Assembly (NCBI RefSeq): GCF_025527015.1
Contig: NZ_JAODIM010000043.1
Location: 930,001-994,000 of the forward strand
DNA length: 64,000 nucleotides
Reading direction: 5' to 3'
DNA from: Winslowiella arboricola
Lineage (GTDB): Bacteria; Pseudomonadota; Gammaproteobacteria; Enterobacterales; Enterobacteriaceae
This document shows, piece by piece, positions 31,265 to 40,528 of the stretch (positions are counted from its first letter, which is position 1; every line of letters begins with the position of its first letter). A model generated the notes under the pieces. That model did no database searches. It was not told where the DNA came from and worked only from the letters and a program-made list of their open reading frames with translations. The position numbers and the translations under genes are program-made.

Positions 31265-31281
31265 TATTTTATCCCGACAGG

Positions 31282-31335
31282 GGAAGCAACAATGGTTATC
31301 GCTGATTGTTGCTTCCTGCTGTAATTAAATTTTTT
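31282..31335 (+). terminator. Stem-loop downstream of mfd
   Basis: Perfect 12-bp stem GGAAGCAACAAT / ATTGTTGCTTCC with an 11-nt loop. The T-run (TTTTTT) comes only about 12 nt later, so termination is likely but not textbook. Confidence 0.55.
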
Positions 31336-31347
31336 CGCTTGCGCGCG

Positions 31348-31623
31348 TTAGTTATCAACCCGCATCACGGGAATATATTCTCTGGCACAGATATCACATT
31401 TAAACACTATATTTTCAGCGGGATGTTCCCGCATCGCTTGCCGACGTATTGTCTCCTGTTGGGTGGCCCGATTACATTCCAGCACTTGTTCGAGGGTTGC
31501 CGGAACCATTTTCCCTGAGATACGCGCCTCGTGGATAAGACGCATCCTTGCTCCAAGTTTGTCTATTGCTGCCTGCATTTCTGCAGGACGTTCCTGTATA
31601 GCTTTGCGGCGTGCGTAAGACAT
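31348..31623 (-). CDS. Hypothetical protein, second gene of an AT-rich cassette
   Basis: I do not recognise this gene. From ATG 31623 (GGAGAGG immediately upstream) it encodes about 91 residues: MSYARRKAIQERPAEMQAAIDKLGARMRLIHEARISGKMVPATLEQVLECNRATQQE... then FKCDICAREYIPVMRVDN. The first part is helical and charged. CDIC near the end, with the single Cys in LECNR, could be part of a metal site or ribbon, but a complete one is not seen. It is preceded by another unknown gene whose frame overlaps it by 152 nt. Both are transcribed toward mfd. A two-gene toxin-antitoxin-like or phage-derived module is one possibility, based only on size and layout. Confidence 0.5.
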   Translation of the reverse strand: MSYARRKAIQERPAEMQAAIDKLGARMRLIHEARISGKMVPATLEQVLECNRATQQETIRRQAMREHPAENIVFKCDICAREYIPVMRVDN

Positions 31624-32056
31624 TTCCTCTCCTGTAGGGTTCAAGACCGATTTCTAATGTGATTCCCTTCCCAAGTCTTTTACTGGCTAACCGCCGGTAT
31701 ATAGCAGCAACCTCATCATTAACTGGAAGATACATATACATGCCACCCTGGAACTGCTTGTAGTGATCAATAATTATATTTTCAACAATGCGAAATACCT
31801 GAATCGCATTTACCCTTCCCAGTACAGGGGGGTGGTAATGAGTGCCCTTTCTGGCGTTTTCGGCTATATCAAATGTAACTTCCCAGCATCCTTTATTACT
31901 AAATATAAAGTTATCCGGAAAAATTAATGTTGAGTCAATTAAATTATCCGACGATAGCTTTTGGAAAGTTATTTCATACTCCACCCCATTAGAAAAAAAT
32001 GTTGCGGCATGAACTATCGAAAATTGGTTGATATGGTGAATGATAAATTTTGTCAT
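31472..32056 (-). CDS. Hypothetical protein, first gene of an AT-rich cassette
   Basis: I do not recognise this gene. The 194-residue frame starts MTKFIIHHINQFSIVHAATFFSNGVEYEITFQ, with beta-rich sequence, then WEVTFDIAENARKGTHYHPPVLGRVNAIQVFRIVENIIIDHYKQF and VNDEVAAIYRRLASKRLGKG. The pattern of a strand-rich N-terminus followed by a helix and an I-Y-R-R-L motif is seen in several small phage or toxin-like families, but I cannot name one. The last 50 residues run through the next gene in another frame and look like antisense noise, so a lost stop codon by frameshift near 31645 is likely. Base composition is far more AT-rich than neighbours, pointing to transfer. Confidence 0.5.
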   Translation of the reverse strand: MTKFIIHHINQFSIVHAATFFSNGVEYEITFQKLSSDNLIDSTLIFPDNFIFSNKGCWEVTFDIAENARKGTHYHPPVLGRVNAIQVFRIVENIIIDHYKQFQGGMYMYLPVNDEVAAIYRRLASKRLGKGITLEIGLEPYRRGNVLRTPQSYTGTSCRNAGSNRQTWSKDASYPRGAYLRENGSGNPRTSAGM

Positions 32057-32184
32057 ATGAATAGCCTAAATTCCTTTTCAACTATGCTGCTGATTTTTCT
32101 GTCTCGATAATATCCGATTTTTATTTTGCAATAGTGCCATTTTATGTAAATACGCCGTGATCCACGCCAACTTTTGCAAATGCA

Positions 32185-32226
32185 AAAAAAAATCCGTTTG
32201 CACATTGGTGCTTACGGATTTTTATT
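32185..32226. terminator. Bidirectional terminator downstream of ycfJ
   Basis: Stem AAAAATCCGT (32188-32197) / ACGGATTTTT (32214-32223) with an inner GCAC/GTGC stem and ATTG loop. It has T-runs on both strands, so it ends ycfJ on the minus strand. Confidence 0.85.
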
Positions 32227-32270
32227 TAATTAACCGGTCCTGTAACAGGATGATCTTAATCTTCGCCTGC

Positions 32271-32810
32271 TCAGGCCTGATTATTCAGCACCAGCTGGCC
32301 TTTATTATCCAGCGGAATACGGGTGCCGGGATCATTCTCCATACGGATTTTTCCCTGCTGGTCGCCAATTTTATAGGTTACGTCGTAACCCAGCATTTTT
32401 TCCTGCTTATCGTAGACCGTTTTACAGCGCTGTTCGCTGGTGGTGTAGGTATCACGCTCCTGCATTGCACCCTGCACCTGGTTGCCGCCGTAGCCGCCTG
32501 CCAGTGCGCCCGCAACGGTCGCCACATCCTTACCGCGTCCGCCACCAAACTGGTGACCCAGCACGCCACCCGCTACCGCCCCCAGTACGGAACCGGTTAT
32601 GCGGTTCTCATCCTGTACCGGACGACGGTGGGTCAGTGTGACATTACGGCACTCCTGACGCGGATTTTTAATGGTTTCTTTAATTGGTGTTGCGGAGAGC
32701 ACCTGAGCATATTGCGGGCCGCTGCTAAAGACGTTCATACCTGCAACGGCGGCAACACCTAATGCCGCTGCCACGCCAATACCTATACCCGCTAACATTG
32801 ATTTATTCAC
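32271..32810 (-). CDS. ycfJ: Glycine zipper 2TM protein YcfJ
   Basis: A 179-residue envelope protein matching E. coli YcfJ almost throughout. An N-terminal hydrophobic segment (MLAGIGIGVAAALGVAAVAGMNVF) serves as signal or anchor. The glycine-zipper region GSVLGAVAGGVLGHQFGGGRGKDVATVAGALAGGYGGNQVQG is followed by CKTVYDKQEKMLGYDVTYKIGDQQGKIRMENDPG. The start is GTG 32810, with AGGAGG upstream; the family begins M/V-NKSMLAGIGIG. The upstream in-frame region adds ten residues without match. Function is not established. Confidence 0.92.
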   Translation of the reverse strand: MNKSMLAGIGIGVAAALGVAAVAGMNVFSSGPQYAQVLSATPIKETIKNPRQECRNVTLTHRRPVQDENRITGSVLGAVAGGVLGHQFGGGRGKDVATVAGALAGGYGGNQVQGAMQERDTYTTSEQRCKTVYDKQEKMLGYDVTYKIGDQQGKIRMENDPGTRIPLDNKGQLVLNNQA

Positions 32811-33068
32811 AGGAAATCCTCCTGAATTGTTACCGCGCATCTATTGCCACTGCCAGTTCCTTTGCAGCTTTGGCATTCCCGGCGTGCGCGACGCGCCGTG
32901 GTCATTAACCTGAAGTTTGCAGAAAGTAACGAAACGCGACAATCAGACAAGCGGACGAAAGCGATAAGAAAAACCTTTTCAGAGTGTTCTTATCTGGCTG
33001 GTTTGCACGGCGTTTCAGAGGATAAAGTGATGGTGACAGGGTAACAGGATGCAGTTAATCGATTGAAA

Positions 33069-33089
33069 TGGCGGGGATTGCCCCCGCCA
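33069..33089 (-). terminator. Hairpin downstream of ndh
   Basis: Stem TGGCGGGG / CCCCGCCA with a short ATTGC loop, 8 nt beyond the ndh stop. The minus-strand tail ATTTC is weak in T. Confidence 0.55.
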
Positions 33090-33096
33090 CTGGTGC

Positions 33097-34401
33097 TTAG
33101 TGCAGCTTCAGACGCGGGCGGATCACCCGGTTGATACTTCCCACCAGCATCATCAGGCCGGTTTTGAAGTAGCCATGCAATGCAATCTGGTGCATACGGT
33201 ACAGGGAGATATAGACGAAGCGGGCAATACGCCCTTCAATCATCATCGAGCCGCGCATCAGATTACCCATCAGGCTACCGACGGTAGTAAAGCGTGACAA
33301 TGAAACCAGTGAACCGTGATCTTTATAGACGTAGGGTTTCAGTGGCTGGCCTTTGATCTGCGCCAGAATATTGCCCAGTACCCGCGAGGCCATCTGATGC
33401 GCCGACTGCGCACGCGGCGGTACAAAGCCACCACCCGGCAGCGCGCAGGAAGCACAGTCACCGATGGCGAAGATATTCTCATCGCGGGTGGTCTGTAAGT
33501 TTTCGTTCACCACCAGCTGATTAATACGGTTGGTTTCCAGCCCACCCAGCTCTTTCATAAAATCTGGCGCTTTAATACCGGCTGCCCACACCATCAGGTC
33601 GGCTTCAATAAACTCACCGGATTTGGTATTCAGGCCCTTAGCATCAGCACTGGTCACCATGGTTTGGGTTAATACCCGCACGCCCAGCTTCGTCAGTTCC
33701 TGATGCGCCGCTGCGGAGATGCGCGGCGGCAGCGCCGGCAGAATGCGCTCACCAGCTTCTACCAGCGTCACGTTCAGTGCGGAGTTATCCAGCCCTTTAT
33801 AGCCATAACTGTGCAGCTGCTTCACCGCATTATGCAGTTCAGCGGAAAGCTCTACGCCGGTGGCGCCGCCGCCGACGATGGCGATATTGACCGTATCATT
33901 TGCCCCTTCGTTCGAGGAGAACTTCAGGAACAGATTGAGCATTTCGTTATGGAAACGACGTGCCTGGCCTGGGTTGTCGAGGAAGATGCAGTGATCTTTC
34001 ACCCCCGCAGTACCAAAGTCATTCGAGGTACTGCCCAGCGCCATTACCAGCGTGTCATATGCCAGCTCACGCTCCGGCACCAGCAAATCGCCCTGCGCAT
34101 CACGGATTTCAGCCAACTGCAGAGATTTGGATTCACGATCGAGGTTGGTCACCGTTCCCAGCTGGAACTGGAAATGATGGTTACGGGCATGCGCCAGATA
34201 GCTTAGCGCATCAATACCTTCATCGAGAGAACCGGTTGCCACTTCATGCAGCAACGGTTTCCATAAATGACTATGATTACGGTCAACCAGCGTAATTTCC
34301 GCTTTATTCTTACGGCCCAGTTTGTGACCCAGCTGGGTAGCCAGCTCAAGTCCTCCTGCGCCGCCACCTACGATGACAATTTTCTTTATTGGTGTAGTCA
34401 A
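33097..34401 (-). CDS. ndh: NADH dehydrogenase type II
   Basis: Non-proton-pumping NADH:quinone oxidoreductase, a peripheral inner-membrane flavoprotein. 434 residues as in E. coli. The FAD-binding [17 protein letters not shown] lies near the N-terminus, the NAD-binding [19 protein letters not shown] at about 175-193, and the second FAD motif [12 protein letters not shown] in the C-terminal half. The C-terminal amphipathic part ([25 protein letters not shown]) is the membrane-binding segment. An FNR-like site lies upstream at 34534. Confidence 0.97.
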   Translation of the reverse strand: MTTPIKKIVIVGGGAGGLELATQLGHKLGRKNKAEITLVDRNHSHLWKPLLHEVATGSLDEGIDALSYLAHARNHHFQFQLGTVTNLDRESKSLQLAEIRDAQGDLLVPERELAYDTLVMALGSTSNDFGTAGVKDHCIFLDNPGQARRFHNEMLNLFLKFSSNEGANDTVNIAIVGGGATGVELSAELHNAVKQLHSYGYKGLDNSALNVTLVEAGERILPALPPRISAAAHQELTKLGVRVLTQTMVTSADAKGLNTKSGEFIEADLMVWAAGIKAPDFMKELGGLETNRINQLVVNENLQTTRDENIFAIGDCASCALPGGGFVPPRAQSAHQMASRVLGNILAQIKGQPLKPYVYKDHGSLVSLSRFTTVGSLMGNLMRGSMMIEGRIARFVYISLYRMHQIALHGYFKTGLMMLVGSINRVIRPRLKLH

Positions 34402-34533
34402 AAGACCCCCTCAAATGTGAACCAATCGTTAACTAAAGGTTAAAATAATATCCTTAGTAAACATAGGGTTGGCGAACTTAAATCGCTATCTGAAGGCAGG
34501 ATAACATGGCGGGGTAAGCAGGTCATACCAAAA

Positions 34534-34547
34534 TTGATCAGGGTCAA
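34534..34547. promoter_or_regulatory. FNR-binding site candidate upstream of ndh
   Basis: TTGATCAGGGTCAA matches the FNR consensus TTGAT-N4-ATCAA with one change. It lies 133 bp before the ndh start. FNR is known to repress ndh without oxygen in E. coli. Confidence 0.55.
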
Positions 34548-34590
34548 TTTTAACGCTTAAAACTCGGATTAATACCCATATAACCGGCGA

Positions 34591-34610
34591 TGGCCGGGGC
34601 TCTCCGGCCA
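34591..34610 (-). terminator. Hairpin downstream of ycfP
   Basis: TGGCCGG / CCGGCCA stem with 6-nt loop, 13 nt after the ycfP stop. There is no T-run, so its role as terminator is uncertain. Confidence 0.4.
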
Positions 34611-34622
34611 CGTTTAACCCGG

Positions 34623-35165
34623 TCAGCCAAGGGTCTTAAAAGCCTTAATACGTTGTAAATGCGGAGAAATATTTTTGAATTTATGTCCCTCTACCTCATC
34701 CCAGACAATCTCGTAATAATCATGCAAGGTGCTGGCGCTGCGTTGATTATCCAGCGCTTCATCGCGGCGGGAAAGGATGGTCAGACAGCGATCGCGATTT
34801 TTGTCACGAAAATTACTGACGCATTTAGTGGCAATATCCAGGTACTCTTCTGGCCGGTCGATTTTGCCGGTCATATTCTCCTGGGGGAACAGATTAGGAT
34901 TAAACATCACCTGGCGAATATCGCAGAGAAAACCGATACGTTCTGCCCAGTAGCCGCCGAGGCCTACGCCACAAATCAGCGGCCGCTCATCCACGTTCAG
35001 CTGCAACATTTTGTCAGTCTCTTTTAACAAATGCTGCATATCATGTTTCGGATGCAGGGTGCTGTAACTCAGCAAACGTACATCGGGATCGATAAACTGC
35101 AGTTGCAGTACCTTCTCATGATTCCCCGGACTGTTTGAATCAAAACCGTGCAGATAGATGATCAT
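34623..35165 (-). CDS. ycfP: YqiA/YcfP family alpha/beta fold protein
   Basis: A 180-residue protein matching E. coli YcfP in length. [47 protein letters not shown] and [35 protein letters not shown] show an alpha/beta-hydrolase fold with the oxyanion HGF motif. The nucleophile elbow is G-V-G-L-G-G, without the usual serine, so esterase activity is doubtful. It is the last gene of the nagZ-side operon on the minus strand, about 110 nt after nagZ. Confidence 0.92.
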   Translation of the reverse strand: MIIYLHGFDSNSPGNHEKVLQLQFIDPDVRLLSYSTLHPKHDMQHLLKETDKMLQLNVDERPLICGVGLGGYWAERIGFLCDIRQVMFNPNLFPQENMTGKIDRPEEYLDIATKCVSNFRDKNRDRCLTILSRRDEALDNQRSASTLHDYYEIVWDEVEGHKFKNISPHLQRIKAFKTLG

Positions 35166-35272
35166 CGTTATCCTCAGCGTTGGTTACGGTAAAACCCACA
35201 CTAAAGATAGAGCTTAATTCGCGGCGCTGCTTTGATCGATGACAGATTATCGACTGCAGCAGCGCCTGGGGG

Positions 35273-36319
35273 CTATTTGCCCGCTGTGGTATGCGCCAGC
35301 CAGCGCTCATGCAGCTGAGTCAGCTGACGATTCGCGCGCTTCCAGCGTTCTGACTGCATTAGCTGCTGACGGCTGAACGATCCCTGGTGATACAACTGGC
35401 TGACGCGTTCGGCTTTCACTGGTGACAGATTATCCAGCACGCTCACCGCCCCGTCGCGGTTATTGCACACCAGAATCATATCGCAACCGGCATCGAGCGA
35501 AGCCTGACCGCGCTCTGCATAGCTACCCATAATCGCCGCCCCTTCCATCGACAGATCGTCGGAGAAAATCACGCCATCAAAGCCCAGCTCAGTGCGTAAT
35601 ACCTGCTTCAGCCAGTGCGGCGAACCGCTGGCCGGGCGCGGATCAACCTCGCTGTAGATCACATGCGCGGGCATAATCGCATCCAGCGCCCGCTCATCAA
35701 TCAGCTGGCGGAAGATCTGCATATCATGCTCGCGGATCAGCGCTTCATCGCGGCCATCGTGCGGCGTCTCTTTATGCGAATCGGCGCTGACGGCGCCATG
35801 CCCCGGGAAGTGCTTACCGGTGGTTTTCATGCCGGCTTCATGCATCCCGGCAATAAAACGACGCGCGACCGCCAGCGCAATCGCTGGATCCTGGTGGAAA
35901 GAGCGCTCGCCAATGGCCGCACTGATATGGCCGATATCCAGCACCGGGGCAAAACTGATATCGATATCCATGGCGATCATCTCTGATGCCATCAGCCAGC
36001 CCGCCTGTTGCGCCAGTTCACCGGCGCTGATGCTGTCATTCAACGCGGCGAATGACTGCATCGCCGGTAAACGGGTAAACCCCTCGCGGAAGCGCTGCAC
36101 GCGCCCGCCTTCCTGATCCACCGCCACCACTAAACGATTACGTGAAGCTGCACGGATCTGGCGTACCAGCTCGCGCAGCTGCGCAGGATCGTGATAATTG
36201 CGGGTAAACAGAATCAGACCGCCCACCAGCGGATGTTGTAAAATTTCGCGCTCTTCGGCATCCAGTTCATAGCTCTGGACATCCAGCATCACCGGACCAG
36301 GCGTGGTCAGCTCCATCAT
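35273..36319 (-). CDS. nagZ: Beta-N-acetylhexosaminidase NagZ
   Basis: GH3 cytoplasmic glucosaminidase that removes GlcNAc from anhydromuropeptides in cell-wall recycling. About 348 residues (E. coli 341). The substrate-site [22 protein letters not shown], the catalytic Asp/His loop [18 protein letters not shown] and the nucleophile [16 protein letters not shown] are intact. ATG 36319 is preferred: AGGAA precedes it, while the longer frame adds only unrelated residues. It works together with nagK at 23143 in the same recycling route. Confidence 0.95.
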   Translation of the reverse strand: MMELTTPGPVMLDVQSYELDAEEREILQHPLVGGLILFTRNYHDPAQLRELVRQIRAASRNRLVVAVDQEGGRVQRFREGFTRLPAMQSFAALNDSISAGELAQQAGWLMASEMIAMDIDISFAPVLDIGHISAAIGERSFHQDPAIALAVARRFIAGMHEAGMKTTGKHFPGHGAVSADSHKETPHDGRDEALIREHDMQIFRQLIDERALDAIMPAHVIYSEVDPRPASGSPHWLKQVLRTELGFDGVIFSDDLSMEGAAIMGSYAERGQASLDAGCDMILVCNNRDGAVSVLDNLSPVKAERVSQLYHQGSFSRQQLMQSERWKRANRQLTQLHERWLAHTTAGK

Positions 36320-36403
36320 AGATAGTATTCCTGTTGCAAAGCAGGCGCCCATAATAGGCGATCGCCGCGTGATTTGCAGGAGGGGAAATCGGAAAATCGC
36401 TGC

Positions 36404-37231
36404 TTACAGCGCCCGCCAGGCGTCGGCGGCCAGTTGCTGCAGATGGCAGTCGCTACTCTGTTCGGCACGCAGCTGATACCAGCTGGCCATCAGCACGCGC
36501 AGCCACGGCTGCCAGCGCGCAATTTGCTGCGTCAGCTCATGGCAATCGATCTGGTTGTGGTGCGCATAATCCGCCACCAGCTCGCCGCTAAGCGTACCGG
36601 AAAGCGTATTCGCCGCGATAATTGCCGCCAGCTCTAAAGCAATATCGCCGTCACCGGCATACTCCCAGTCAATCAGCCGCAACTGAGCGCCACACTGCAG
36701 AATATTGCCGGCGTGGATATCCATATGCAGCGGCGCCAGACGCAGCGGTTGCGGTTCACCCCGACACGTCAGCCGCTGTAATGCGCGTAACCAGCGGATA
36801 TTGCGCTGGCGGCACAGCTGCCAGTAACGCTGCAACAGCGGCAATATCTGCAAGCGGTAACCGCTAAGCGGTTGATGATGCAGGCGACTGAGCATCGCCA
36901 CCAGTTCGGCCAGATGCTGCGGGATCTGACTGCCGTCCAGCACCTCACCCGGCAGCCATTCCAGCAGTAACCAGTGCGGGTTATGCCCATATACCTGCGG
37001 CGTCAGGCCACTACTGGCAAGACGCTTTAGCAGGCGATATTCACGGCGGCGGCTGACAAACGGGATCGGTTGCGACGACTCCCGGCGCGCCAGCATCTGC
37101 TGCTGGCCGACAGTCACTTTAGCAGTAAGACCGGTCAGCCCGGCTAATGGGGAAAAGCAACCGGCGGCCTGAGCCGCCGGAAACTGTCGGACAATAAGCT
37201 GCCGCAGCGTGGGATCAATGCTGTACGTCAC
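36404..37231 (-). CDS. thiK: Thiamine kinase
   Basis: Phosphorylates thiamine in the salvage pathway. 275 residues with an aminoglycoside-phosphotransferase-like fold. The catalytic loop LAPLHMDIHAGNIL and the metal-binding LRLIDWEYAGDGDIALELA are intact. It overlaps the end of lpoB by 17 nt, so the two are translationally coupled, as in E. coli. Confidence 0.93.
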   Translation of the reverse strand: MTYSIDPTLRQLIVRQFPAAQAAGCFSPLAGLTGLTAKVTVGQQQMLARRESSQPIPFVSRRREYRLLKRLASSGLTPQVYGHNPHWLLLEWLPGEVLDGSQIPQHLAELVAMLSRLHHQPLSGYRLQILPLLQRYWQLCRQRNIRWLRALQRLTCRGEPQPLRLAPLHMDIHAGNILQCGAQLRLIDWEYAGDGDIALELAAIIAANTLSGTLSGELVADYAHHNQIDCHELTQQIARWQPWLRVLMASWYQLRAEQSSDCHLQQLAADAWRAL

Positions 37232-37805
37232 CGTTGCCCGACCAGATGATTTCGCCCGTCTGCACCAGCATCAGCTGCATTTGCAGTTCAGGGGATTTCA
37301 CATCGCCCTGCGCATTGGTGTAAACCACATACTGCGCGCCGACATAACGGGCCAGACCAATCGCTTTACTGCGTGAGGTCAGGCTGTCTTCCGGCGACAG
37401 ACCGAGGGTCTGTTTGGCGACATTCAGCTGCTGGTTGGTCACCAGGGTGAATTTGCCGTTATTCGCCAGCGCATTTTGCAGTGCGGCAGTGGCTTTGGCG
37501 GTCTGCAGATTGCCATTGGTGCTGTTCTTAATCCGATCGACTAACAACACACTGCCCTGAGTTACGCCATCAGCCTGCAACATTTTCGCCACTAACGGCT
37601 GCACGCTGGCATCCCAGTTAATGGATACCAGTTTTGGCGGCTGTGGAACCGGCACACCGGGTTGCGGTTGCGGCGGCGGAACGGGTTGTGTTGGCTGGGC
37701 CGGTTCTACCGGGGCTGGCTGTTGAGGTTGCTGTTCACGGACACAACCGCTGAGGATCAGCGCCAGTAACATCACGCCGGAAAGTTTATACATACTGCTG
37801 GTCAC
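37215..37805 (-). CDS. lpoB: Penicillin-binding protein activator LpoB
   Basis: Outer-membrane lipoprotein that activates PBP1B. 196 residues, shorter than the 213 of E. coli because the proline-rich linker is shorter. The lipobox LALILSGC is followed by a Pro/Gln-rich linker (about 22-57) that spans the periplasm, then the globular domain MLQADGVTQGSVLLVDRIKN...LANNGKFTLVTNQQL...LGLSPEDSLTSRSKAIGLARYVGAQYVVY...LMLVQTGEIIWSGNG. Either ATG 37805 or the ATG four codons later could be used. Confidence 0.95.
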   Translation of the reverse strand: MTSSMYKLSGVMLLALILSGCVREQQPQQPAPVEPAQPTQPVPPPQPQPGVPVPQPPKLVSINWDASVQPLVAKMLQADGVTQGSVLLVDRIKNSTNGNLQTAKATAALQNALANNGKFTLVTNQQLNVAKQTLGLSPEDSLTSRSKAIGLARYVGAQYVVYTNAQGDVKSPELQMQLMLVQTGEIIWSGNGDVQH

Positions 37806-37816
37806 AAATGTTCCCC

Positions 37817-38185
37817 TTAAAGATAGAGATAAAGTCGCACTTTGCTGGCGGTAAGATTACCCAGCTGCGAAGCGATTTCGACTTTAGCGTGTGCAGGCAC
37901 CACCACCTTACGCGGGCGTTCAAAAGGCTGAATCTCCAGACCCTTATCGTCGTACCAGTAAAAGCGATAGTTCACCTCCACCGCATTTTCCTGCTGATTA
38001 TCCAGCACGCTGGCGGCGCGCTGTTGTCCGTCGCGTTCGCTGATTGTCGGTTCATCGGTGGTGATGCCCGCCGATAATACTGAGGACTCCATTACCAGTG
38101 ACTGCGAGGTATTGATCTTTGGCGGCTTGCTACTGCAACCGCTAAGGGCCAGCAGCACGGCAATACCGGTAAACAGAGCGCGCAT
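37817..38185 (-). CDS. ycfL: DUF1425 lipoprotein YcfL
   Basis: Small lipoprotein of about 122 residues. MRALFTGIAVLLALSGC is a signal peptide with lipobox LALSGC. The mature part holds QSLVMESSVLSAGITTDEP, VEVNYRFYWYDDKGLEIQPFERPRKVVVPAHA and the ending KVRLYLYL, all as in E. coli YcfL. ATG 38185 is preferred over the TTG at 38209 that overlaps the hinT stop. It lies between hinT and lpoB, in the LpoB operon. Its function is not established. Confidence 0.9.
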   Translation of the reverse strand: MRALFTGIAVLLALSGCSSKPPKINTSQSLVMESSVLSAGITTDEPTISERDGQQRAASVLDNQQENAVEVNYRFYWYDDKGLEIQPFERPRKVVVPAHAKVEIASQLGNLTASKVRLYLYL

Positions 38186-38205
38186 AGGGGGAGTCCGCTG
38201 AGTTA

Positions 38206-38556
38206 TCAATGAGAAAGCAAAGGCCCAAGTGGACGACCGCCAACCAGGTGCATATGAATATGGTACACCACCTGACCAGCATGTTGATTACAATTCATAA
38301 TTAAACGGTAACCCTCTTCGGCAATACCCTCGGCTTTGGCAATCTTCGCCGCCACGGTTATCATCCGTCCCAGCGCCTGCTCATGCGCTTCTGTCGTATC
38401 GTTAGTGGTGGCAATCAGCACGTTGGGAATAATCAGCACATGAGTCGGTGCCTGCGGGGCGATATCACGAAAAGCGGTCACCAGCTCATCCTGATAGACA
38501 ATATCAGCCGGAATTTCGCGGCGAATGATTTTACTGAAAATAGTTTCTTCAGCCAT
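38206..38556 (-). CDS. hinT: Purine nucleoside phosphoramidase HinT
   Basis: HIT-family phosphoramidase, 116 residues. The histidine triad [16 protein letters not shown] and the earlier THVLIIPN are intact. The N-terminus is [37 protein letters not shown]. It is the first gene of hinT-ycfL-lpoB-thiK-nagZ-ycfP. Confidence 0.96.
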   Translation of the reverse strand: MAEETIFSKIIRREIPADIVYQDELVTAFRDIAPQAPTHVLIIPNVLIATTNDTTEAHEQALGRMITVAAKIAKAEGIAEEGYRLIMNCNQHAGQVVYHIHMHLVGGRPLGPLLSH

Positions 38557-38926
38557 CGTGTAAATCCTTAGCGAAAAGATAAGTTATGGCAGTATGAGCG
38601 AGAAATTTGTTTTCTTTCAAGCCTCAAGTGACTTTTCTTTTACCTGCCGCATAGCTTTACGCCATTTCCGCCTCAGTTAACCCTTCTTTACGATTTTATG
38701 TGCGATCTCTCGCACTTCTGCATGCTGCGCCCAACAAAAATAAAACGATGTTTTATAAATTTAGACTCTGGTCAGCCTGCTCTTTGTATTTTTGCCACTT
38801 TCCATTAGCGGATTGCCAAATTGCGAAGGTTAAGCCGTCGCTATCGCTCTAATTTCATGCCAATCCGTCTGAGTTGTCCGGTATCCGTGTTTTTTCACTA
38901 CAGGTTTTGACCAGGGAGTATTGAAG
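38557..38926. promoter_or_regulatory. Divergent upstream region of hinT and rhiT with CRP-like palindrome
   Basis: A 370-bp AT-rich region. GTGCGA-TCTC-TCGCAC (38700-38715) is a perfect 6-4-6 palindrome. It matches the spacing and most bases of a CRP site (TGTGA-N6-TCACA), with a C in place of A in both arms. Pectin-catabolism genes are commonly under CRP and a specific activator or repressor, so it may control rhiTN. No gene is seen here. Confidence 0.45.
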
Positions 38927-40519
38927 ATGCCCTCTCGTAAAATTGGCTTAGCCAACTACCTCGCTTACGGCTCTGGCGATTTTCTCGGCGCTGGCACGAC
39001 CGCGCTGACCGCCGCCTGGCTGCTCTACTTCTATACCAACTTTTGTGGCCTGACGCCGATCGAAGCCACCTTTATCTTTGCAATGGCGCGCGTGCTTGAT
39101 GCGGTTATCAGTCCGCTGATGGGCTTTTTGACCGATAACTTCGGCTCAACACGGCTGGGCAAGCGCTTTGGTCGCCGTAAATTCTTTATCCTGCTCGGTA
39201 TTCCCTGCGTCTTCAGCTACAGCCTGATGTGGGTTGGCGATATGAGCTATCTGTATTATCTGCTGACTTATCTGCTGTTCGATATCGTCTACACCATGAT
39301 TCTGGTGCCATATGAAACGCTGGTGCCGGAAATGACCGATGACTTTAAAAAGAAAACCAAGTTCTCCGGCGCCCGCATCGCGCTGGCACAGCTGTCGGCG
39401 ATCCTTGCCGCTTTCCTGCCGGGCATCCTGCTGGGTATTTTCGGCAAAGATAATGCCATCTCGTTTTTCTACTCCAGCCTGGTGTTCTCGGTGATCTGCG
39501 CACTGGTGCTGACGCTGGTATGGTTCTTTACCTGGGAACGCGCGGCGGAAGATTTCTCAGAGGAATCGCGCCGCGCTGAAGAGGAAAAACAGCAGCTCAA
39601 CTTACTGCAGAGCCTGAAAAGATTGTATGTCGAACTGGCTTCCACTTTCCGCATCCGTATCTTCCGTCAGCATCTCGGTATGTACCTCGGCGGTTATATT
39701 GCCCAGGACGTGTTTAATGCGGTGTTCACCTGGTATGTGGTGTTTGTGCTGATGCAAAGCGCACAGGTCGCCTCCAGCCTGATGGGGACGATGGCGATTC
39801 TGCAATTTATCGCCGTGATGGGGATGATCCCACTCTGTATCCGCCTTGGGCCCGCGCCCTCCTATCGCCTGGTGGTGGTGCTGTTTGGTTGCAGCGCCCT
39901 CTCCTATGCCGGTCTGTGGTATGCCGGCATGAATGACAATATGTCGCTGTTACTGCTGATCTCGGCGATTGCCGGTCTCGGCCGCGGTGGTATCAACTAC
40001 GTGCCATGGAATATCTACACCTATATCGCCGACGTCGATGAGGTCATTACCGGCCAGCGCCGTGAAGGCATCTTTGCCGGCATTATGACCCTGACGCGTA
40101 AAGCCTCGCAGGCGGGTGCGGTGATGTTTGTCGGCATCGTGCTGCAGCTCTCCGGTTTCGTTTCCGGCCAGCCCAGCCAGAGCGAAGCGGTGACTCATAC
40201 CATTTTGCTGATCCTCAGCGTTGGCACCGTGGCCGTACTGGCGATGGGCTTCTTTATCTCGCTGCGTTTCAAACTCAATCTGCATACCCACAGCACCCTG
40301 CGCGCCGAGACGCTGAAAATGCGCGAGGCGGGCCGCGCGGTACCGGAAAAAATCACCCCGGACGCCCGCGCCACGGTGGAAGTTCTTGCCGGTATACCAT
40401 ACGAAAACCTGTGGGGTAACAACGATATTGGTTTCCTGAATCGCAATAAAGCACCGGCGCCCGCACTGCCAGTAGCCCACAGCGGCACGGTGCCCGTCAC
40501 TCACACGATAAAACGATAG
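38927..40519 (+). CDS. rhiT: Rhamnogalacturonide transporter RhiT (GPH/MFS family)
   Basis: A sodium/proton symporter-like permease of about 530 residues with around 12 membrane segments, of the glycoside-pentoside-hexuronide type. The start IGLANYLAYGSGDFLGAGTTALTAAWLLYFYTNFCGL, the loop RFGRRKFFILLGIPCVFSYSLMWVGDMSY, VPYETLVPEMTDDFKKKTKFSGAR and RREGIFAGIMTLTRKASQAGAVMFVG match transporters of pectic oligomers in Dickeya and Erwinia. The next gene encodes a GH105 hydrolase, the pairing known as rhiTN, so uptake of unsaturated rhamnogalacturonides is inferred. ATG 38927 has GGGAG 9 nt upstream. The C-terminal 70 residues are cytoplasmic. Confidence 0.88.
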   Translation: MPSRKIGLANYLAYGSGDFLGAGTTALTAAWLLYFYTNFCGLTPIEATFIFAMARVLDAVISPLMGFLTDNFGSTRLGKRFGRRKFFILLGIPCVFSYSLMWVGDMSYLYYLLTYLLFDIVYTMILVPYETLVPEMTDDFKKKTKFSGARIALAQLSAILAAFLPGILLGIFGKDNAISFFYSSLVFSVICALVLTLVWFFTWERAAEDFSEESRRAEEEKQQLNLLQSLKRLYVELASTFRIRIFRQHLGMYLGGYIAQDVFNAVFTWYVVFVLMQSAQVASSLMGTMAILQFIAVMGMIPLCIRLGPAPSYRLVVVLFGCSALSYAGLWYAGMNDNMSLLLLISAIAGLGRGGINYVPWNIYTYIADVDEVITGQRREGIFAGIMTLTRKASQAGAVMFVGIVLQLSGFVSGQPSQSEAVTHTILLILSVGTVAVLAMGFFISLRFKLNLHTHSTLRAETLKMREAGRAVPEKITPDARATVEVLAGIPYENLWGNNDIGFLNRNKAPAPALPVAHSGTVPVTHTIKR

Positions 40520-40528
40520 GATCGCATA

